A stretch of DNA of 64,000 nt from Megalopta genalis (Eukaryota > Arthropoda > Insecta > Hymenoptera > Halictidae): positions 248,001-312,000 of the forward strand of contig NW_027476289.1 of NCBI RefSeq assembly GCF_051020955.1, read 5' to 3'. The position numbers and the translations under genes were made by a program. Position 1 is the stretch's first letter. Every line of letters starts with the position of its first letter. Below, piece after piece: positions 49,387 to 62,595 of this stretch. The notes under the pieces were generated by a model. The model saw only the letters and a program-made list of their open reading frames with translations. It did no database searches and had not been told where the DNA came from.

Positions 49387-52300
49387 TAACTCGTTTGTTT
49401 CGCATGCATTTGAAGCTATATCAATTGTATCGCAAGTATTTGAAGCTAAATCATTTGTGTCGCATGGCTTTGTGGATAAGCCTTCTACTTCGCATTAATT
49501 TGAAGGTAAATCACGTGCTTCGCTTGGATTTGAAGCTAACTCGTTTGTTTCGCCTGCATTTGAAGCTATATCATTTATATCGCAAGTATGTGAAACTAAA
49601 TCATTTGTTTCGCATGGATTTGAAGCTAAGCCTTCTGCTTCGCATTGATTTGAAACTAAATCATGTGTTTCGCTTGGATTTGAAGCTAAGAATTCTACTT
49701 CGCATTGATTTGAAACTAATTCATAAATTCGCTTGGATTTGAAGCTATACCTTCTATATCGCATTCATTTGAAATTAGTCATGTTTTTTGCATGGATTTG
49801 TAGCTAACTCGTTTGTTTCGCCTGCAGATGAAGCTATATCACTTATATCGCAAGTATCTGAAGCTGAATCATTTGTGTCGCATGGATTTGATGCTAAACC
49901 TTCTACATAGCATTGATTTGAAGCTTAATCATGTGTTTTGCATGGATTTTAAGCTAACTCGTTTATTTAGCCTGCATTTGAAGCTATATCACTTATATCG
50001 CAAGTATCTGATGCTAAATCATTTGTTTCGCATGGATTTGAAGCTAACTCGTTTGCTTCCCCTGCATTTGAAGCTTTATAAATTATATCGCAAGTTTTTG
50101 AAGCTAAATCATTTGTGTCGCTTGTATTTGAAGCCGCGCCTTCTACTTCGCATTGATTAGAAGCTAAATCATGTGTTTCGCATGGACTTGAAGCTAACTC
50201 GTTTGCTTCGCCTGCATTTGAAGCTATATCTATTATATCGCAAGTATTGGAATCTAAATCACTTGTCTCGCACGGATTTGAAGCTAACTCGTTTGTTTCG
50301 CTTGCAGTTGTAGCTAAATAATGTATATCACAAGTATTTGTAACAAAACCATTTGTTTCGCACGGATCTGTAGCTAACTCGTTTGTTTTGTGTGCATTTC
50401 AAGCTAACTCACTTATACCGCAGGTATTTGAAGCTAAATCATGTGTTTCCCTTGGATTTGAAGCTAACTAGTTTATATTGAATGCAGTTGAAGCTAAATC
50501 ATGTTTATCACAAGTATCTGAATCTGAACCATTTGTTTCGCAAGAATTTGAAGCTAAACCATTTGTTTCGCATTGATTTTAAGCTAAGCCTTCAACATCG
50601 CAATGATTTGAAGCTAAATTATTTGGTTCCCTTGGATTTGAAGCTATCGCGATTGTTTCGCATGCAGTTGAAGCTAAATCATGTTCATCACAACTATCTG
50701 AAGCTAAACCATTTGTTTCGCAAGAATATGAAGCTAAACCATGTGTTTCTCATGGATTTGAAGCTAAATCATGTTTCTCGCGTGGATTTGAAGCCAACTC
50801 GTTTGCTTCGCCTGCACTTGAAGCTATATCATTTATATCGCAAGAATGTGAAGCTAAATCATTTGCTTCGCATGGATTTGAAGCGAAGCCTTCTACTTCG
50901 CATTGATTTGGAACTAAATCATGTGTTTCGCTTGGATTTGAAGCTAACTCGTTTGTTTCGCATGCATTTGAAGCTATATCAATTGTATCGCAAGTATTTG
51001 AAGCTAAATAATTTGTGTCGCATGGCTTTGTGGATTAGCCTTCTACTTCGCATTAATTTGAAGGTAAATCACGTGCTTCGCTTGGATTTGAAGCTAACTC
51101 GTTTGTTTCGCCTGCATTTGAAGCTATATCATTTATATCGCAAGTATGTGAAACTAAATCATTTGTTTCGCATGGATTTGAAGCTAAGCCTTCTGCTTCG
51201 CATTGATTTGAAACTAAATCATGTGTTTCGCATGGATTTGAAGCTAAGCCTTCTACTTCACATTGATTTGAAACTAAATCATGTGGTTCGCATGGATTGG
51301 AAGCTAAATCATGTGTTTCGCACAGATTTGAAGCTAACTCGTTTATTTCGCCTGCATTTGAAGCTATATCAGTTATATCGCAAGTATTTGAAGCTAAATC
51401 ATTTGCGTCGCATGGCTTTGAGGATAAGCCTCCTACTTCGCATTGATTTGAAACTAAACCATGTGTTTCGCTTGGATTTGAAGCTAACTCGTTTGTTTCG
51501 CCTACATTTGAAGCTATATCATTTATATCGCAAGTATATGAAGCTAAATCATTTGTGTTGCATGGCTTTGAAGCTAACTCGTTTGTTTCGCCTGCATTGA
51601 AGCTATATCACTTCTATCGCAAGTATTTGAAGCTAAATCATTTGTGTCGCATGGATTTGAAGCTAAGCCTTCTACTTCGCATTGATTTGAAACTAAATCA
51701 TCTGTTTTGCTTGGATTTGAATCTAACTCGTTTGTTTCGCATGCATTTGAAGCTATATCAATTGTATCGCAAGTATTTGAAGCTAAATCATTTGTATCGT
51801 ATGGCTTTGTGGATAAGCCTTCTACTTCGCATTAATTTGAAGGTAAATCACGTGCTTCGCTTGGATTTGAAGCTAACTCGTTTGTTTCGCCTGCAGTTGA
51901 AGCTATATCATTTATATCGCAAGTATGTGAAACTAAATCATTTGTTTCGCATGGATTTGAAGCTAAGCCTTCTGCTTCGCATTGATTTGAAACTAAATCA
52001 TGTGTTTCGCATGGATTTGAAGCTAAGCCTTCTACTTCACATTGATTTGAAACTAAATCATGTGGTTCGCATGGATTTGAAGCTAAATCATGTGTTTCGC
52101 ACAGATTTGAAGCTAACTCGTTTATTTCGCCTGCATTTGAAGCTATATCAGTTATATCGCAAGTATTTGAAGCTAAATCATTTGCGTCGCATGGCTTTGA
52201 GGATAAGCCTCCTACTTCGCATTGATTTGAAACTAAACCATGTGTTTCGCTTGGATTTGAAGCTAACTCGTTTGTTTCGCCTGCATTTGAAGCTATATCA

Positions 52301-55252
52301 TTTATATCGCAAGTATATGAAGCTAAATCATTTGTGTTGCATGGCTTTGAAGCTAACTCGTTTCTTTCGCCTGCATTGAAGCTATATCACTTCTATCGCA
52401 AGTATTTGAAGGTAAATCATTTGTGTCGCATGGATTTGAAGCTAAGCCTTCTACTTCGCATTGATTTGAAACTAAATCATCTGTTTTGCTTGGATTTGAA
52501 TCTAACTCGTTTGTTTGGCATGCATTTGAAGCTATATCAATTGTATCGCAAGTATTTGAAGCTAAATCATTTGTGTCGCATGGCTTTGAGGATAAGCCTT
52601 CTACTTCGCATTAATTTGAAGGTAAATCACGTGCTTCGCTTGGATTTGAAGCTAACTCGTTTGGTTCGCCTGCGTTTGAAGCTATATCATTTATATCGCA
52701 AGTATGTGAAACTAAATCATTTGTTTCGCATGGATTTGAAGCTAAGCCTTCTGCTTCGCATTGATTTGAAACTAAATCATGTGTTTCGCCTGCATTTGAA
52801 GCTATATCATTTATATCGCAAGTATGTGAAACTAAATCATTTGTTTCGCATGGATTTGAAGCTAAGCCTTCTGCTTCGCATTGATTTGAAACTAAATCAT
52901 GTGTTTCGCTTGGATTTGAAGCTAACTCGTTTGTTTCGCCTGCATTTGAAGCTATATCATTTATATCGCAAGTATATGAAGCTAAATCATTTGTGTTGCA
53001 TGGCTTTGAAGCAAACTCGCTTGTTTCGCCTGCATTGAAGCTATATCACTTCTATCGCAAGTATTTGAAGCTAAATCATTTGTGTCGCATGGATTTGAAG
53101 CTAAGCCTTCTACTTCGCATTCATTTGGAACTAAATCATGTGTTCCGCTTGGATTTGAAGCTAACTCGTTTGTTTCGCATGCATTTGAAGCTATATCAAT
53201 TGTATCGCAAGTATTTGAAGCTAAATCATTTGTGTCGCATGGCTTTGTGGATAAGCCTTCTACTTCGCATTAATTTGAAGGTAAATCACGTGCTTCGCTT
53301 GGATTTGAAGCTAACTCGTTTGTTTCGCCTGCATTTGAAGCTATATCATTTATATCGCAAGTATGTGAAACTAAATCATTTGTTTCGCATGGATTTGAAG
53401 CTAAGCCTTCTGCTTCGCATTGATTTGAAACTAAATCATGTGTTTCGCATGGATTTGAAGCTAAGCCTTCTACTTCACATTGATTTGAAACTAAATCATG
53501 TGGTTCGCATGGATTTGAAGCTAAATCATGTGTTTCGCACAGATTTGAAGCTAACTCGTTTATTTCGCCTGCATTTGAAGCTATATCAGTTATATCGCAA
53601 GTATTTGAAGCTAAATCATTTGCGTCGCATGGCATTGAGGATAAGCCTCCTACTTCGCATTGATTTGAAACTAAACCATGTGTTTCGCTTGGATTTGAAG
53701 CTAACTCGTTTGTTTCGCCTGCATTTGTAGCTATTTCATTTATGTGGCAAGTATTTGAAGCTAAATCATTTGTTTCGCATGGATTTGAAGCTAAACTTTC
53801 TGCATCGCATTGGTTTGAAACTGAATCAAGTTTTTCTCTTGGATTTGAAGAAAACGCACTGGTTTCGCATGTAGTTGAAGCTAAATCATGTATATCACAA
53901 ATGTTTGTAGCTAAACCATTTGTTTCGCATGGATTTGAAGCCAAGCCTTCTACTTCGCATTGATTTGAAACTAAATCATGTGTTTCGCTTGGATTTGAAG
54001 CTATCTCGTTTGTTTCGCATGCAGTTGAATCTAAATCACTTATATCACAAGTATTTGAAGCTAAACCATCTGATTCGCACGGATTTGATGCTAAACCACG
54101 TGTTTCCCATGAATTTGAACCTAAATCATGTGTTTCGCATAGATTTCAAGCTTACTCCTTTGTTCCGCCTGCATTTGAAGCTATATCATGTATATGACAA
54201 GCATTTGATTCTAAATAATTCGTTTCGCATGGATTTGAATCCAAGCCTTCTACTTCGCATTGATTTGAAGCTAAATCATGTGTTTCGTTTGGATTTGAAG
54301 CTAACTCGTTTGTTTCGCATGCATTTCAAGCTATATCATTTTTATCGCAAGTATTTGAAGCTAAACCATTTGATTCGCTTGGATTTGAAGCTAACTCGTT
54401 TGTTTCGCATGCAGTTGAAGCTAAATCATGTATATCACAAGTATTTGATGCTAAAATATTTGTTCCGCATGCATTTGAAGCTAAGCCTTCTATTTCGCAT
54501 TGATTAGAAGCTAAATCATGTGTTTCGCATGGACTTGAAGCTAACTCGTTTGCTTCTCCTGCATTTGAAGCTGTATCACTTATATCGCATGAATTGGAAG
54601 CTAAATCATTTGTTTCGCATGGATTTGAAGCCAAACCTTCTGCATCGCATTGATTTGAAACTGAATTAAGTTTTTCTCTTGGATTTGAAGAAAACTCACT
54701 GGTTTCGCATGTAGTTGAAGCTAAATCATGTATATCACAAATGTTTGTAGCTAAACCATTTGCTTCGCATGGATTTGAAGCCGAGCCTTCTACTTCGCAT
54801 TGATTTGAAACTAAATCATGTATTTCGCTTGGATTTGAAGCTATCTCGTTTGTTTCGCATGCAGTTGAATCTAAATCACTTATATCACAAGTATTTGAAG
54901 CTAAACCATCTGATTCGCACGGATTTGATGCTAAACCACGTGTTTCCCATGAATTTGAACCTAAATCATGTGTTTCGCTTGCAGTTGAAGCTAAATCATG
55001 TTCTTCGCATGGATTTGAAGCTTACTCCTTTGTTCCGCCTGCATTTAAAGCTATATCATGTATATGACAAGCATTTGAATCTAAATAATTCGTTTCGCAT
55101 GGATTTGAATCCAAGCCTTCTACTTCGCATTGATTTGAAGCTAAATCATGTGTTTCGCTTGGATTTGAAGCTAACTCGTTTATTTCGCATGCAGTTGAAG
55201 CTATATCAGTTATATCGCAAGTATCTGAAGCTAAATCAATTGTGTCGCATGG
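49387..55252. repeat. 7-kb pentamer-rich domain, copy 2, shortened
   Basis: Homologous to 27,149-34,183 but shorter by 390 + 779 bp. The marker 29-bp unit occurs at 51,597, 52,376 and 53,035. The first spacing is 779 here against 1,169 in copy 1 (one 13-unit block fewer), and the fourth marker with its 779-bp block is missing. Private variants include an isolated GAATTC at 49,690-49,695 where copy 1 has GCCTTC, and GCCTGCAGTTGAAGC near 51,891. The right part, 54,368-55,252, is the third copy of bases 1-885. Confidence 0.86.
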
Positions 55253-56217
55253 CTTTGTGGATAAGCCTTCTACTTCGCCTTAATTTGAAGGTAAATCACG
55301 TGCTTCGCTTGGATTTGAAGCTAACTCGTTTGTTTCGCCTGCATTTGAAGCTATATCATTTATATCGCAAGTATGTGAAACTAAATCATTTGTTTCGCAT
55401 GGATTTGAAGCTAAGCCTTCTGCTTCGCATTGATTTGAAACTAAATCATGTGTTTCGCATGGATTTGAAGCTAAGCCTTCTACTTCACATTGATTTGAAA
55501 CTAAATCATGTGGTTCGCATGGATTTGAAGCTAAATCATGTGTTTCGCACAGATTTGAAGCTAACTCGTTTATTTCGCCTGCATTTGAAGCTATATCAGT
55601 TATATCGCAAGTATTTGAAGCTAAATCATTTGCGTCGCATGGCATTGAGGATAAGCCTCCTACTTCGCATTGATTTGAAACTAAACCATGTGTTTCGCTT
55701 GGATTTGAAGCTAACTCGTTTGTTTCGCCTGCATTTGAAGCTATATCATTTATATCGCAAGTATATGAAGCTAAATCATTTGTGTTGCATGGCTTTGAAG
55801 ATAAGCCTTCTGCTTCGCATTGATTTGAAACTAAATCATGTGTTTCGCATGGATTTGAAGCTAAGCCTTCTACTTCACATTGATTTGAAACTAAATCATG
55901 TGGTTCGCATGGATTTGAAGCTAATTCATGTGTTTCGCACAGATTTGAAGCTAACTCGTTTATTTCGCCTGCAATTGAAGCTATATCAGTTATATCGCAA
56001 GTATTTGAAGCTAAATCATTTGCGTCGCATGGCTTTGAGGATAAGCCTCCTACTTCGCATTGATTTGAAACTAAACCATGTGTTTCGCTTGGATTTGAAG
56101 CTAACTCGTTTGTTTCGCCTGCATTTGAAGCTATATCATTTATATCGCAAGTATATGAAGCTAAATCATTTGTGTTGCATGGCTTTGAAGCAAACTCGTT
56201 TGTTTCGCCTGCATTGA
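54760..56217 (+). other. Longest repeat-derived open frame (485 codons), probably not a gene
   Basis: A TTG-initiated frame reads 48 repeats of ten residues of the type LKLNHLFRMD, rich in Leu, Lys, Arg, His and Asn. It ends where the 29-bp marker at 56,214 throws the phase into TGA. It has no signal peptide, no non-repeat domain, no plausible start context, and no conserved boundaries between copies of the array: the homologous stretch 33,691-34,518 stops after 275 codons. The opposite strand is also open over much of the region, as expected from low-variation units. I list it because it is the longest frame; I do not consider it a supported CDS. Confidence 0.3.
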
Positions 56218-59200
56218 AGCTATATCACTTCTATCGCAAGTATTTGAAGCTAAATCATTTGTGTCGCATGGATTTGAAGCTAAGCCTTCTACTTCGCATT
56301 GATTTGGAACTAAATCATGTGTTTCGCTTGGATTTGAAGCTAACTCGTTTGTTTCGCATGCATTTGAAGCTATATCAATTGTATCGCAAGTATTTGAAGC
56401 TAAATCATTTGTGTCGCATGGCTTTGTGGATAAGCCTTCTACTTCGCATTAATTTGAAGGTAAATCACGTGCTTCGCTTGGATTTGAAGCTAACTCGTTT
56501 GTTTCGCCTGCATTTGAAGCTATATCATTTATATCGCAAGTATGTGAAACTAAATCATTTGTTTCGCATGGATTTGAAGCTAAGCCTTCTGCTTCGCATT
56601 GATTTGAAACTAAATCATGTGTTTCGCATGGATTTGAAGCTAAGCCTTCTACTTCACATTGATTTGAAACTAAATCATGTGGTTCGCATGGATTTGAAGC
56701 TAAATCATGTGTTTCGCACAGATTTGAAGCTAACTCGTTTATTTCGCCTGCATTTGAAGCTATATCAGTTATATCGCAAGTATTTGAAGCTAAATCATTT
56801 GCGTCGCATGGCTTTGAGGATAAGCCTCCTACTTCGCATTGATTTGAAACTAAACCATGTGTTTCGCTTGGATTTGAAGCTAACTCGTTTGTTTCGCCTG
56901 CATTTGAAGCTATATCATTTATATCGCAAGTATATGAAGCTAAATCATTTGTGTTGCATGGCTTTGAAGCTAAGCCTTCTGCTTCGCATTGAATTGAAAC
57001 TAAATCATGTGTTTCGCATGGATTTGAAGCTAAGCCTTCTACTTCACATTGATTTGAAACTAAATCATGTGGTTCGCATGGATTTGAAGCTAATTCATGT
57101 GTTTCGCACAGATTTGAAGCTAACTCGTTTATTTCGCCTGCAATTGAAGCTATATCAGTTATATCGCAAGTATTTGAAGCTAAATCATTTGCGTCGCATG
57201 GCTTTGAGGATAAGCCTCCTACTTCGCATTGATTTGAAACTGAACCATGTGTTTCGCTTGGATTTGAAGCTAACTCGTTTGTTTCGCCTGAATTTGAAGC
57301 TGTATCATTTATATCGCAAGTATATGAAGCTAAATCATTTGTGTTGCATGGCTTTGAAGCTAACTCGTTTGTTTCGCCTGCATTGAAGCTATATCACTTC
57401 TATCGCAAGTATTTGAAGCTAAATCATTTGTGTCGCATGGATTTGAAGCTAAGCCTTCTACTTCGCATTGATTTGAAACTAAATCATCTGTTTTGCTTGG
57501 ATTTGAATCTAACTCGTTTGTTTGGCATGCATTTGAAGCTATATCAATTGTATCGCAAGTATTTGAAGCTAAATCATTTGTGTCGCATGGCTTTGAGGAT
57601 AAGCCTTCTACTTCGCATTAATTTGAAGGTAAATCACGTGCTTCGCTTGGATTTGAAGCTAACTCGTTTGTTTCGCCTGCATTTGAAGCTATATCATTTA
57701 TGTCGCAAGTATGTGAAACTAAATCATTTGTTTCGCATGGATTTGAAGCTAAGCCTTCTGCTTCGCATTGATTTGAAACTAAATCATGTGTTTCGCATGG
57801 ATTTGAAGCTAAGCCTTCTACTTCACATTGATTTGAAACTAAATCATGTGGTTCGCATGGATTTGAAGCTAAATCATGTGTTTCGCACAGATTTGAAGCT
57901 AACTCGTTTATTTCGCCTGCATTTGAAGCTATATCAGTTATATCGCAAGTATTTGAAGCTAAATCATTTGCGTCGCATGGCTTTGAGGATAAGCCTCCTA
58001 CTTCGCATTGATTTGAAACTAAACCATGTGTTTCGCTTGGATTTGAAGCTAACTCGTTTGTTTCGCCTGCATTTGAAGCTATATCATTTATATCGTAAGT
58101 ATATGAAGCTAAATCATTTGTGTTGCATGGCTTTGAAGCTAACTCGTTTGTTTCACCTGCATTGAAGCTATATCACTTCTATCGCAAGTATTTGAAGCTA
58201 AATCATTTGTGTCGCATGGATTTGAAGCTAAGCCTTCTACTTCGCATTGATTTGAAACTAAATCATCTGTTTTGCTTGGATTTGAATCTAACTCGTTTGT
58301 TTGGCATGCATTTGAAGCTATATCAATTGTATCGCAAGTATTTGAAGCTAAATCATTTGTGTCGCATGGCTTTGAGGATAAGCCTTCTACTTCGCATTAA
58401 TTTGAAGGTAAATCACGTGCTTCGCTTGGATTTGAAGCTAACTCGTTTGTTTCGACTGCATTTGAAGCTATATCATTTATATCGCAAGTATATGAAGCTA
58501 AATCATTTGTGTTGCATGGCTTTGAAGCTAACTCGTTTGTTTCACCTGCATTGAAGCTATATCACTTCTATCGCAAGTATTTGAAGCTAAATCATTTGTG
58601 TCGCATGGATTTGAAGCTAAGCCTTCTACTTCGCATTGATTTGAAACTAAATCATCTGTTTTGCTTGGATTTGAATCTAACTCGTTTGTTTCTCTTGCAT
58701 TTAAAGCTAAATCAATTATATCGCAAGTATTTGAAGCTGAATCATTTGTGTCGCATGGCTTTGAGGATAAGCCTTCTACTTCGCATTAATTTGAAGGTAA
58801 ATCATGTGTTTCGCTTGGATTTGAAGCTAAGCCTACTACTTCGCATTGATTTGGAACTAAATCATGTGTTTCGCTTGGATTTGAAGCTAACTCGTTTGTT
58901 TCGCATGCATTTGAAGCTATATCAATTGTATCGCAAGTATTTGAAGCTAAATCATTTGTGTCGTATGGCTTTGTGTATAAGCCTTCTACTTCGCATTAAT
59001 TTGAAGGTAAATCACGTGCTCCGCTTGGATTTGAAGCTAACTCGTTTGTTTCGCCTGCATTTGAAGCTATATCATTTATATCGCAAGTATGTGAAACTAA
59101 ATCATTTGTTTCGCATGGATTTGAAGCTAAGCCTTCTGCTTCGCATTGATTTGAAACTAAATCATGTGTTTCGCATGGATTTGAAGCTAAGCCTTCTACT

Positions 59201-59539
59201 TCACATTGATTTGAAACTAAATCATGTGGTTCGCATGGATTTGAAGCTAAATCATGTGTTTCGCACAGATTTGAAGCTAACTCGTTTATTTCGCCTGCAT
59301 TTGAAGCTATATCAGTTATATCGCAAGTATTTGAAGCTAAATCATTTGCGTCGCATGGCTTTGAGGATAAGCCTCCTACTTCGCATTGATTTGAAACTAA
59401 ACCATGTGTTTCGCTTGGATTTGAAGCTAACTCGTTTGTTTCGCCTGCATTTGAAGCTATATCATTTATATCGCAAGTATATGAAGCTAAATCATTTGTG
59501 TTGCATGGCTTTGAAGCTAACTCGTTTGTTTCACCTGCA
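55253..59539. repeat. Pentamer array with 13-unit blocks
   Basis: Regular five-class cycling continues. Longer cycles of 13 units include a CACAGATTTGAAGC unit and a GGCTTTGAGGATAAGCC unit. The marker 29-bp unit TTGAAGCTATATCACTTC is at 56,214, 57,383, 58,162, 58,551 and 59,540. The spacings 1,169, 779 and 389 are 39, 26 and 13 units minus one base, a clear 3:2:1 series. The last spacing, 989, is 33 units minus one. Each marker moves the plus-strand phase, so a chain of open frames results in which each one ends a few bases after the next one has begun, overlapping by 46 bp. This regular overlap is a product of the marker and not an operon. Confidence 0.87.
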
Positions 59540-62500
59540 TTGAAGCTATATCACTTCTATCGCAAGTATTTGAAGCTAAATCATTTGTGTCGCATGGATT
59601 TGAAGCTAAGCCTTCTACTTCGCATTGATTTGAAACTAAATCATATGTTTTGCTTGGATTTGAATCTAACTCGTTTGTTTCTCTTGCATTTGAAGCTAAA
59701 TCAATTATATCGCAAGTATTTGAAGCTGAATCATTTGTGTCGCATGGCTTTGAGGATAAGCCTTCTACTTCGCATTAATTTGAAGGTAAATCATGTGTTT
59801 CGCTTGGATTTGAAGCTAAGCCTACTACTTCGCATTGATTTGGAACTAAATCATGTGTTTCGCTTGGATTTGAAGCTAACTCGTTTGTTTCGCATGCATT
59901 TGAAGCTATATCAATTGTATCGCAAGTATTTGAAGCTAAATCATTTGTGTCGCATGGCTTTGTGGATAAGCCTTCTACTTCGCATTAATTTGAAGGTAAA
60001 TCACGTGCTTCGCTTGGATTTGAAGCTAACTCGTTTGTTTCGCCTGCATTTGAAGCTATATCATTTCTATCGCAAGTATGTGAAACTAAATCATTTGTTT
60101 CGCATGGATTTGAAGCTAAGCCTTCTGCTTCGCATTGATTTGAAACTAAATCATGTGTTTCGCATTGATTTGAAGCTAAGCCTTCTACTTCACATTGATT
60201 TGAAACTAAATCATGTGGTTCGCATGGATTTGAAGCTAAATCATGTGTTTCGCACAGATTTGAAGCTAACTCGTTTATTTCGCCTGCATTTGAAGCTATA
60301 TCAGTTATATCGCAAGTATTTGAAGCTAAATCATTTGTGTCGCATGGCTTTGAGGATAAGCCTCCTACTTCGCATTGATTTGAAACTAGACCATGTGTTT
60401 CGCTTGGATTTGAAGCTAACTCGCTTGTTTCGCCTGCATTTGAAGCTATATCATTTATATCGCAAGTATATGAAGCTAAATCATTTGTGTTGCATGGCTT
60501 TGAAGCTAACTCGTTTGTTTCGCCTGCATTGAAGCTATATCACTTCTATCGCAAGTATTTGAAGCTAAATCATTTGTGTCGCATCGATTTGAAGCTAAGC
60601 CTTCTACTTCGCATTGATTTGGAACTAAATCATGTGTTTCGCTTGGATTTGAAGCTAACTCGTTTGTTTCGCATGCATTTGAAGCTATATCAATTGTATC
60701 GCAAGTATTTGAAGCTAAATCATTTGTGTCGCATGGCTTTGTGGATAAGCCTTCTACTTCGCATTAATTTGAAGGTAAATCACGTGCTTCGCTTGGATTT
60801 GAAGCTAACACGTTTGTTTCGCTAGCATTTGAAGCTATATCATTTATATCGCAAGTATGTGAAACTAAATCATTTGTTTCGCATGGATTTGAAGCTAAGC
60901 CTTCTGCTTCGCATTGATTTGAAACTAAATCATGTGTTTCGCTTGGATTTGAAGCTAACTCGTTTGTTTCGCCTGCATTTGAAGCTATATCATTTATATC
61001 GCAAGTATATGAAGCTAAATCATTTGTGTTGCATGGCTTTGAAGCTAACTCGTTTGTTTCGCCTGCGTTGTAGCTATATCACTTCTATCGAAAGTATTTG
61101 AAGCTAAATCATTTGTGTCGCATGGATTTGAAGCTAAGCCTTCTACTTCGCATTGATTTGAAACTAAATCATCTGTTTTGCTTGGATTTGAATCTAACTC
61201 GTTTGTTTCGCTTGCATTTGAAGCTAAATCAATTATATCGCAAGTATTTGAAGCTGAATCATTTGTGTCGCATGGCTTTGAGGATAAGCCTTCTACTTCG
61301 CATTAATTTGAAGGTAAATCATGTGTTTCGCTTGGATTTGAAGCTAAGCCTACTACTTCGCATTGATTTGGAACTAAATCATGTGTTTCGCTTGGATTTG
61401 AAGCTAACTCGTTTGTTTCGCATGCATTTGAAGCTATATCAATTGTATCGCAAGTATTTGAAGCTAAATCATTTGTGTCGCATGGCTTTGTGGATAAGCC
61501 TTCTACTTCGCATTAATTTGAAGGTAAATCACGTGCTTCGCTTGGATTTGAAGCTAACTCGTTTGTTTCGCCTGCATTTGAAGCTATATCATTTATATCG
61601 CAAGTATGTGAAACTAAATCATTTGTTTCGCATGGATTTGAAGCTAAGCCTTCTGCTTCGCATTGATTTGAAACTAAATCATGTGTTTCGCATGGATTTG
61701 AAGCTAAGCCTTCTACTTCACATTGATTTGAAACTAAATCATGTGGATCGCATGGATTTGAAGCTAAATCATGTGTTTCGCACAGATTTGAAGCTAACTC
61801 GTTTATTTCGCCTGCATTTGAAGCTATATCAGTTATATCGCAAGTATTTGAAGCTAAATCATTTGTGTCGCATGGCTTTGAGGATAAGCCTCCTACTTCG
61901 CATTGATTTGAAACTAGACCATGTGTTTCGCTTGGATTTGAAGCTAACTCGCTTGTTTCGCCTGCATTTGAAGCTATATCATTTATATCGCAAGTATATG
62001 AAGCTAAATCATTTGTGTTGCATGGCTTTGAAGCTAACTCGTTTGTTTCGCCTGCATTGAAGCTATATCACTTCTATCGCAAGTATTTGAAGCTAAATCA
62101 TTTGTGTCGCATCGATTTGAAGCTAAGCCTTCTACTTCGCATTGATTTGGAACTAAATCATGTGTTTCGCTTGGATTTGAAGCTAACTCGTTTGTTTCGC
62201 ATGCATTTGAAGCTATATCAATTGTATCGCAAGTATTTGAAGCTAAATCATTTGTGTCGCATGGCTTTGTGGATAAGCCTTCTACTTCGCATTAATTTGA
62301 AGGTAAATCACGTGCTTCGCTTGGATTTGAAGCTAACACGTTTGTTTCGCCTGCATTTGAAGCTATATCATTTATATCGCAAGTATGTGAAACTAAATCA
62401 TTTGTTTCGCATGGATTTGAAGCTAAGCCTTCTGCTTCGCATTGATTTGAAACTAAATCATGTGTTTCGCTTGGATTTGAAGCTAACTCGTTTGTTTCGC

Positions 62501-62595
62501 CTGCATTTGAAGCTATATCATTTATATCGCAAGTATATGGAGCTAAATCATTTGTGTTGCATGGCTTTGAAGCTAACTCGTTTGTTTCGCCTGCG
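59540..62595. repeat. 1,528-bp tandem repeat, two copies
   Basis: Marker 29-bp units at 59,540, 60,529, 61,068, 62,057 and 62,596 give spacings 989, 539, 989, 539. The repeat is therefore 1,528 bp (51 units minus two bases) with copies 59,540-61,067 and 61,068-62,595. Shared rare variants, such as GTCGCATCGATTTGAAGC near 60,580 and 62,109, AACTAGACC near 60,385 and 61,914, and GCCTGCGTTG near 61,062 and 62,590, confirm common descent. The preceding 989-bp block (58,551-59,539) is homologous to the 989-bp parts, which suggests how the dimer arose. Confidence 0.88.

Noticed and set aside
49690..49695. A cloning or adapter remnant at the isolated GAATTC
   Set aside because: Two base changes in an ordinary unit (GCCTTC to GAATTC) create it; flanking sequence is normal array with no vector sequence.
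54760..56217. Leucine-rich repeat or pentapeptide repeat protein
   Set aside because: The plus frame has Leu at two fixed places per ten residues, but leucine-rich repeats are 20-29 residues long with a different pattern, and pentapeptide repeats need A(D/N)LXX every five residues. Neither fits.
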